Shown here one piece after another: positions 57,465-64,000 of a DNA stretch of 64,000 bases. Source of the DNA: Apodemus sylvaticus. Lineage: Eukaryota; Chordata; Mammalia; Rodentia; Muridae. Position 1 is the stretch's first letter, and the number at the start of each line of letters is the position of its first letter. A program made the position numbers and the translations under genes. The stretch spans positions 47,504,400-47,568,399 of the forward strand of contig NC_067481.1 in the NCBI RefSeq assembly GCF_947179515.1, read 5' to 3'. The notes beneath the pieces are model-generated. The model ran no database searches. It was given only the letters and a program-made list of their open reading frames with translations, and was not told the origin of the DNA.

Positions 57465-57645
57465 GACAGACAGACAGACAGACAGAAAAGAGAGACAGGC
57501 AGAGAGAGAAAGAGACAAACACACACAGAGATAGAGAGACAAGAGAGACAGAAAGAGACAGAGAAACACACATACATACACACGGCAGGGGGAGGGGGGG
57601 AGAGACAGAGAGACAGAGACAGAGATAGAGACAGAAACAAGGTCA
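57465..57645. repeat. Purine-rich (GACA)n/(GAGA)n imperfect repeat
   Basis: A mosaic of gaca, gaga and caca motifs runs for about 180 bp with a short (G)n interruption. The long open frames on both strands come from the low complexity and are not genes. Confidence 0.85.
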
Positions 57646-58647
57646 ACAATGCAGAGAAGGGTCTCCAGAATATAGTAAGAGGGATAGATGGGTGAGAACA
57701 AATTACTCAAAAATAAGCATAACTTGCGACCGACCGCAGTGGTTAAAATGTGCACATGCTGCGGTGTGTAATGATATAGGGCTCACTAGGAAGAACATCT
57801 AACTGCTGACAGTCTTGCCTCTATAGAAGGCTGCATACGTGTTCATTCTGAGTGTGCATTTGCAAATATGCACTAATGGGGGACTTCTGCATTTCCCTCC
57901 ATTTTCTTCCATGATGTATGAGTTTTTTCTATAGAAGTGACTCACTGCTTATCACATAAGTAGGAGGTGGGGGGGGGGGAAACATAATAGGCACCTAAAA
58001 GTGATAGAGCTAATTGTGAAACCTGCAGGATGTTGTAAAACACTGTTCACTGTCCTGTCCAGGTGTTTTGAAATCTACTCAGAAATTAGCCTTTCCTGCT
58101 GTCAGAATAGATACGACCATATCACGCGCCAGTCACAAGGGTGTCATCATTTTCTCAAGTGTCAAAATATCACATAAGTGCTTACTAAGCAATTTCTCTG
58201 ATTCTTCTACCAAGACTGTAATAGGACAATGGAGTCCAAAGAGGAAAAATACTCAGGCACTCAGACATTCCTGGTGTCAGGCCCCTCATTTTATTGTCCT
58301 GTCTCCTCCAGGACTATGATAAAGACTAAGAAATTATATATGTGGAAACATTTTATCATGTTCAAAATATGGTATGCAACCACTCTATTGTATTGCTCCC
58401 TAAAACTATTTGCTCTTGTATAGTGTAGTGTGCCATTTTATCTGTCCACAGGCTGCTAAACTCTAAACACAACATGTTAAGTGTGCAAGGCAAGGCAAGG
58501 CTGGCTTCAAATTCACTATGTAGCTGAGGAACCTAGAACTTCTGATTTTCCTATCTCTCCTTACATTATAGGCATGTGTTACAATGCTTGGCTTTATGGG
58601 TTACTGGGGATTGGACCCAGCTCAAGGGATGCATCGGAATCTAGCAG

Positions 58648-58850
58648 ACATTGGGCTGGAGAAATAGCTCTGTCGGTAGTGTTTACCGAGCTATACACAG
58701 AGGTCTGAAGTCGATATCCAGCATCCCGTAAAACCCGATGTGGTTTTGCACACCTGCAATTCCAACACTTGGGAGGAAGTGAAAGTAGGAAGATCAGAAG
58801 TCCCAGGTCATCCTCAGCTCCACGAGGACTACCAGGGTTCATGAGATACT
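58648..58850 (+). repeat. B4-like SINE (tRNA head fused to B1-like body)
   Basis: gggctggagaaatagctctgtcggtagtg gives a tRNA-like head. It is followed by gtggttttgcacacctgcaattccaacacttggg, a B1-like body in the same orientation. This composite order is typical of the B4 (ID-B1) family. Confidence 0.7.
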
Positions 58851-59594
58851 ATGCTTTATTTTTCTGTTTGTTGTAATTGTTGTTTATTTTGTAAAGAATC
58901 CAACAGGTAGAAAAAGAACTGAAGAAACAGTCTGAAAGTAGCCACAGTGTTGGTAAGATATTTCAGGGCTGGTTGGTTTGGTTGGTACTGGGGGGAGAAC
59001 GCAGGGCCTTAGGCATTCTAGGCAAGTGCTCTACCACTGAGCTACCTCCCAGCTAGCCCCTTGCCCATCCTGTAAGTGGTTTTTGCAGGAGAAATTACTG
59101 GTAGCTATACTGCAATGATTGTACTAATTAACATCAATTTTATGAAGCAAGTGTTTTTATATTTATCACTATACAATTTCTACACAAGGGGTGGTCATCC
59201 TCATCTATACAATTGTTACTTGATTGAGCAAATGAAGGGGGTTATGAACGGTGACCCTAATATAGCCAATGAGAAGGCTAAGTTTGAAGCATCTGGGAGC
59301 CTGCATGTATGCATGACTGAGTGTCTCTGTTGTGACCGTGGGAATGGGAGCTGCTGAAGCTAACTGGAGATTATGATCTGCTTTGCAAGAATGGGCATGC
59401 ACAGTGAGCCACAATATCAATCAAAACAAAACTGGTGTCTAGGATATAGAGAACATTTGGAACCATCCAAATGTCATAATCAAAGATGTTACAGTAGATT
59501 CAGAAATGAGGGACCAAAAAAGAACCAGTCATCATGAAAAGCAGTGTACTAAGACAGTCTGTAAAGAAGCACCAAGAGATTGGCCAGGTCTGAT

Positions 59595-59772
59595 GGGCTG
59601 GGCATGATGACTCACACCTTTAATCTTAGTAAAGGTTAGATGATGACTTGTGAGGCAGAGGCAGATGGATCTCCCTGAATCCAAGGCCAGTCTGATCTAT
59701 GCACTAGATTGTAGTGAATTCTAGGATAGCCAGGGTTATGGCTTATATAGTGAGACCCTGTCTCAAAAAGGA

Positions 59773-59864
<92 letters not shown>

Positions 59865-60062
59865 AGAAAGAAAAAAAGAAAGAAGAAAGAAAGAAAGAAA
59901 AAAGAAAGAAAAAAAGAAAGAAGGAAGGAAGGAAAGAAAGAAGGAAAGAAGGAAAGAAAGGACAGAAGAAAGGAAGGAAGGAAAGAAAAAAAGAAAAGGA
60001 AAGGAAAGGAAAAAACATGGAGAAGGCAGAAGAGGAGAGGAGAGGAGAGGAGAAGAGAGGAG
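59595..60062 (+). repeat. B1 SINE followed by a long (GAAA)n polypurine tract
   Basis: A diverged B1 (gggctgggcatgatgactcacacctttaatcttag onwards, to about 59765) ends in gaccctgtctcaaaaagg. It runs straight into (GAAA)n that decays through (GGAA)n to (GGAGA)n, almost 300 purines in a row with very few interruptions. The repeat probably grew from the SINE A tail. Confidence 0.93.
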
Positions 60063-60077
60063 CGGGAAGCATCCAGA

Positions 60078-60300
60078 GACGGCTGGGGAGATGGCACAGA
60101 GGTCAAGAGCACTGGATACTCTTCCAGAACACCCTGGGCTCAATACCCAGCATTCACATGGTGGCTCACAAAATTCTTTAACTCCAGTTTCAGGGGATCT
60201 GATGCCCCCTTCTGGCCTGTTCAGCTAATATATGGCCATAAACACATGCAGGCAAAACATAAAATATAAAACTAAAAAAGCATAAAAATAAAACAAAAAC
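60078..60300 (+). repeat. B2-type SINE
   Basis: gacggctggggagatggcacagaggtcaagagcactgg begins the element right at the end of the polypurine tract. gatctgatgcccccttctggcc marks the body and the tail is A-rich. Confidence 0.85.
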
Positions 60301-60399
60301 CCCCCAAAATACAAATTGGCAATAAGATTTGACATAGGATCTAAACTACAATATACTCTTTCTTTCACTTTTTTCTTTGTTTCTTTCACTTTGTCTCTT

Positions 60400-60535
60400 T
60401 CCTTATTTCTTGGTTTTTCTGTGTAGATTGGCTATCCTGGCTAGCTCTGTAGACCAAGCTAGCTACAACTCAGAAATCTACCTGTTTCTTCCCCTTAAAT
60501 GCTGGGACTAAAGGTGTGGGCACTACCCTGGCTAA
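60400..60535 (-). repeat. B1 SINE, minus strand, diverged
   Basis: ttggtttttctgtgtagattggctatcctgg through atgctgggactaaaggtgtggg is a degraded reverse B1. Another B1-like remnant on the plus strand follows at about 60560-60700. Confidence 0.7.
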
Positions 60536-61194
60536 ATATATTCTTCTACTCTACAGTGGTAGCAAAAAGCTGAGTGTGGTGGCACACACCTGCCTTCCAG
60601 GATGGAACAGATGGATTGTGAATTTGGGTCAACCTAGGCTATATATGAGTTGCAGGCCGGGCTAAACAATATGGTGAGACCCTGCCTCAAACAAAACAGA
60701 ACAGGACGTTGACAGCATCTATTTCTAACACTGATATAGCCAAAGTTCACTCTACCTCCACCTGCCCCCATTTCCAAAATGGTCCTAGGGCTCTTAAGCA
60801 CAATCACATTTCATCCAGTTATTGTGGGTTGCAGCAGCTTCAGAGATCCACCTGCCTCTTCCTCCTGCATTCTGGGATTAAAGACATGTACCACCTGCAC
60901 AACGAGAAGATGCTATAGGGCACAGACTAGATAATTTTGACATCCTGTAACTTTACTCATTTGTTTGTAGTGTTGCGGATCAAATCTTTAGGGAGGTATA
61001 GACAGGGGAGCCAAATGGAATAAAAAGTCATAGTCAAGCCTAGTAGGACTGCAATTCCAAATACTTCCAAGACGTAGGTAGAAGGATCACAAGTTCAAGG
61101 CTTGTCAGGGTTGAAAGTGAGATCAAGGCCAGCCTAGAAACTTAATGAGACCCTGTCCTTTTTTTTTTTTTTGTAAATATATATATATAGTATT

Positions 61195-61495
61195 TATTTT
61201 ACATATATGAGCACACTGTAGCTGTCTTTAGACACACCAGAAGAGGGCATCAGATCCTATTACAGATGGTTGTGAGTCACCATGTGGTTGCTGGGAATTG
61301 ATCTTGGGACCTCTAGAAGAGCAGTCAGTGCTTCCCCCGCCCCTGTTCTGTCCTGGAACTCACTCTGTAGACTAGGCTGGCCTCGAACTCAGAAATCTGC
61401 CTGCCTCTGCCTCCCAGAGTACTGGGATTACAGGCGTGCACCACCACTGCCCGGTGTAGTCAGTGCTCTTAACCACTGAGTCATCTCTCTAGCCC
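61195..61495 (-). repeat. B2 SINE interrupted by a nested B1
   Basis: The left B2 piece runs from ttattttacatatatgagcacac to gaagagcagtcagtgct (61332). The last piece, cttaaccactgagtcatctctctagccc, resumes at 61468. The sequence between is a minus-strand B1 with flanking 10-bp repeats. Confidence 0.9.
61333..61457 (-). repeat. B1 SINE inserted in B2, lacking its 3' end
   Basis: The reverse-complement B1 covers the 5' two thirds of the element (gtcctggaactcactctgtagac to gtgcaccaccactgcccgg). It is flanked by the perfect direct repeat agtcagtgct (61323-61332 and 61458-61467). The B1 3' third and A tail are missing and replaced by about 14 bp of C-rich sequence. Confidence 0.85.
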
Positions 61496-61619
61496 AAGAT
61501 CCTGACTTAAAATACAAAAGTAAACTCAGAGCCAGGGTGTGGCTCCATTCCAGGACAGCTGCCTTGTACATCCAAGGTTCTGTGTTTAAGCCCCAGTATA
61601 GACACTATAGTACATCTCC

Positions 61620-61912
61620 CCCTCCGTGTGTTTGTCTGTAATATGTGTGGGTGCACATGGAGGCCAGCGGAGTGCAGCAGGTGGCCTGCTCTGTCACTTT
61701 CTGCCTTATTACCTCACTGAATATGAAGCTTAACATTTGATGTAGGCTGGCTAGACCTGGAGCTCTCTAATGTACTGCTCCACCCTCTCCATGCTGTTAC
61801 CAGCATGGCAGCCATGCCTAGATTTTTACCTGGGGGCACTGGGGATTTGAACCCAGGTTCTCAGGCTTCTGTAGCAGGTGTTTTTACTCACTGAGCCATC
61901 TCCCCAGCCCAA
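61620..61912 (-). repeat. B3-type SINE, minus strand, possibly interrupted
   Basis: It ends gtgtttttactcactgagccatctccccagccc, a reverse tRNA-derived head. The body (gtgtgggtgcacatggaggccag) matches the B3 3' half. The middle contains extra sequence that I did not identify. Confidence 0.65.
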
Positions 61913-62254
61913 GACCCTGTCTTGATCTTATAAAAAGAACAGTCTGCAGTGTCTACTCAGCATATTAGAGTTCAGCTCCCTCAAAACAGTAAGAGTTAAA
62001 AACAATAAATTGGCAGAGAGGGGTGAATTGGACTTAGCTCACCAGAAGACCGTCCAAATCACCTAAATCGCCACTGTGTCCTTAACACCACTTTCACTTG
62101 GCACAGCAAGAAAGAGTATAGGGGTTCCTTGTTAGGGATCTCTGGTTTTTTTCTCTTTTCTTTTCACCTTACTCTCTATGTTTCCTTAGAGATGGACAAC
62201 TCACAGTTCTCTCACAGCCATCTAGACCACCTCCCTTTATTTATTAGTTTCTTT

Positions 62255-62430
62255 TAAAAATGTATTTTTTTTTGTGCATTGATGTTTTGCTTGCATGTAG
62301 GTGTGTGTGAGGGTGTCAGATCTTGGAGGTGCAGACAGTTCTGAGCTGCTATGTGGGTGCTGGGAATTGAATTTGAATCCTCTGGGAGAGCAGCCAAGTG
62401 CTCTCAACTGCAGAGCCCTCTCTGCAGCCC
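62255..62430 (-). repeat. B3-type SINE, minus strand
   Basis: aaaaatgtattttttttttgtgcattgatgttttgcttgcatgtaggtgtgtgtgagggtgtcagatc is followed by gctgggaattgaatttgaatcc and the head ctctgcagccc. A reverse B1-like remnant follows at about 62435-62545. Confidence 0.75.
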
Positions 62431-63129
62431 TTATTTCAGTTTCTTTTGAAATGGGGTCTTACTATGTAGTTCAGATGAAGCTCAAATCGCCATCTTCCTG
62501 CCTCACCCTCCCAAGTACTGACTGAGATATGTGCCACACCTAGCTTCCAGTCGCCCACCAAAGGGTCTGTTCTCCAAGATTTAGTTTTGCTTTATTTATT
62601 ATCTTATTTATCCAAAATTGACCTTAAATTCAATATGTAGCTGAAGATGACCTTCAACCTCTAATCTACCTGCTTCCGCCTCACAAATGCTGGGATTACA
62701 GTCAAGTACCAGCACACCCAGGGTATGCCATGCTAGGGATCAAACCCAGGGCTTTGTGCATGATAAATAGCACATCACCAACTGAGCCACACCCTAGCTC
62801 CTTTACTTCAAAGTATCAAAGATTGAATGTGTACCTTACTTTAAGGATTATTATTAAGGTCCTTATAATACTTTGTATCATCTATATACACCTGTGCCAC
62901 AGAATAACAGAAAATTATTTTTAAAAGCCCAGTTTATTTGTGAGACAATCACATGCTCATTTTTATATACAAATTATTGTTCTGTATAAACTTCCACATT
63001 GTATTTATCTTAAAAACATATCATGTTTTTCTCCAGCTAAAAGTATTTCCCGTTTTGCTTATTATAAACAGCTTGGCCTATTGTTACTTTTCCTAAAGCA
63101 TTTTTTAAAGAACTTTTAAAATTACATTT

Positions 63130-63415
63130 ATTCATTATTTATTTAGTGTGTGTGCATGTGTGCATGCTCATGCATATTCACATGCACATGTAGGTCAAAA
63201 GATGGCAATTGGAGCTCCCTGAATTGCATATCAAGACCCTAGTTAGTGGATTATCTGGCCATTCGGGAACTGTGTGCAGTCTGTCTCTTAAGAGAGTAAG
63301 GTAGAGGGAAGCTGTGGTATTTGGTTCTTTCCTTATACCATGTGGGTGTCAGGGAGCATACTCAGGTCACTAGGCTTGGTGGCATTTGTCTTTCCCACTG
63401 AGCCATCGGCCACAA
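63130..63415 (-). repeat. B3-type SINE remnant, minus strand
   Basis: tttattcattatttatttagtgtgtgtgcatgtgtgc opens the element and tgtctttcccactgagccatcggcc ends it. It is old and probably carries an internal insertion. Confidence 0.6.
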
Positions 63416-63475
63416 CAGTTTTTAAACCTAGGGTCTACCTGTGTTCTTTTAAAAAGCCTACTTTTTTTCCTTTCC

Positions 63476-63477
<2 letters not shown>

Positions 63478-63507
<30 letters not shown>

Positions 63508-63516
63508 TTTTTTTTA
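63478..63516. repeat. (CTT)n plus poly(T) tract
   Basis: About six CTT units lead into about 18 T. On the minus strand this is a poly(A) followed by (AAG)n, directly beyond the candidate transcript end described in the findings. Confidence 0.85.
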
Positions 63517-63525
63517 ACAAATCCC

Positions 63526-63807
63526 CTAAGTTGAACTTGCATTTAATATTATTATTAAAGACAATATAATGGAGTTGGGAGGTTCAGAAGGCAGAATGGT
63601 CTCCAGCTGTAGCAGATAGTAACCACTGAAAATGGATACACAGAGGACAACCAGCAAGAACCAGACTGTGAATGTGGCCTGGGCATAGCAGCCTTGGTTC
63701 CAGACTCCCTGTAAGAGTACAGGAAGCTCAGAAACAGAAAGACAGAGGGCCATGAGCGGATGACAGCAGTGAGCCCGGGGTGCCACTCCTTGCCTCTGGT
63801 CCTTCAA
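63526..63807 (-). other. Unassigned 93-codon open frame, possible terminal exon or retrocopy
   Basis: The frame includes a strongly hydrophobic stretch (FTVWFLLVVLCVSIFSGYYLL) that could span a membrane. Inside it, near 63709, the minus strand reads ctgtactcttacag followed by GGAGTCTGG, which resembles a 3' splice site. A run of A lies immediately beyond the stop. No family was recognised and chance is quite possible. The neighbouring plus-strand text (63840-63960) looks vaguely like an old L2/MIR repeat. Confidence 0.2.
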
Positions 63808-64000
63808 AGGCTATCCATCTCCTATGACAGCTCTCAGCACTCAAGATCTGGCTCCACCCAGTTCCTTAGCCTCTACTTGAACTTTCAAAACTCCATGACT
63901 GAGCCAGGTCCTTTCTTCCTTATGGCTCTGCACGCATTGCTACTTTGGACTGCCATGCCTTCTCTTCCGAATTGCTTCAGCTTAAAAAACTGTTCCTTTG

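Larger units (their letters stand above)
45080..64000. other. About 19 kb of intergenic, repeat-rich DNA
   Basis: No exon of a known gene was recognised. By synteny Vps53 should lie to the right, transcribed away from Tlcd3a, with its promoter outside or near the edge. Bases about 45080-46530 and 49600-51200 contain nothing that I recognise. The rest is mostly SINEs, simple repeats and one solitary LTR, listed separately. Confidence 0.65.

Noticed and set aside
57282..57755. 157-codon Ser/Leu/Cys-rich minus-strand frame and its plus-strand partners
   Set aside because: It runs along the (GACA)n/(GAGA)n low-complexity tract; no conserved domain and no splice context.
59636..60181. Lys/Glu- or Phe/Leu/Ser-rich frames of up to 158 codons on both strands
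   Set aside because: They translate the (GAAA)n polypurine tract and the flanking SINEs; low-complexity repeats rarely contain stops.
1..64000. CRISPR arrays, bacterial operons or phage-like systems
   Set aside because: All repeat arrays are eukaryotic simple or minisatellite repeats without spacers, and the genes are spliced mammalian genes.

Overview
This window is rodent nuclear genomic DNA, almost certainly mouse. It is packed with B1 (7SL-derived) and B2 (tRNA-derived) SINEs. It has long simple-sequence tracts and GT-AG introns, and its spliced exons rebuild full-length mammalian proteins. The gene order Mrm3 - Glod4 - Dbil5 - Gemin4 - Tlcd3a matches the block next to Nxn and Vps53 on human 17p13.3 / mouse chr11. 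I recalled that synteny; I did not search for it.

Layout. 1-725: 3' flank of Mrm3, with SINE debris. 726-7626 (minus): Mrm3, four coding exons, 418 residues. About 7430-7960: CpG-rich bidirectional promoter; the Mrm3 and Glod4 start codons lie only 127 bp apart, back to back. 7754-25323 (plus): Glod4, nine coding exons, 298 residues, with a 27-bp minisatellite and many SINEs in its introns. 28530-28793 (minus): Dbil5, an intact 87-residue acyl-CoA-binding-protein paralogue in one coding exon. 29573-36429 (plus): Gemin4, a 10-nt coding first exon plus one giant exon, 1058 residues. 38979-44772 (minus): Tlcd3a (Fam57a), five coding exons, 257 residues, converging on the 3' end of Gemin4 and starting in a CpG island. 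About 45080-64000: no exon recognised. This is SINE-rich intergenic DNA with a well-preserved solitary LTR inside a B2, a B1 nested in another B2, and long polypurine tracts.

The genes do not form a pathway. Mrm3 modifies mitochondrial 16S rRNA, Gemin4 belongs to the SMN complex that assembles spliceosomal snRNPs, Glod4 is a VOC-fold protein, Dbil5 is a testis-type acyl-CoA-binding protein and Tlcd3a is a TLC-domain membrane protein. They share promoter architecture: CpG islands with GC boxes at Mrm3/Glod4, Gemin4 and Tlcd3a, and CRE or half-CRE motifs at the first two.

I found no clear new biological system. The items most worth a second look are the compact bidirectional promoter with a 12-bp palindromic CRE, the dated nested insertions, the doubly open minisatellite, a 338-codon open frame overlapping Tlcd3a exon 1, and an A-tailed candidate transcript end at the right edge.
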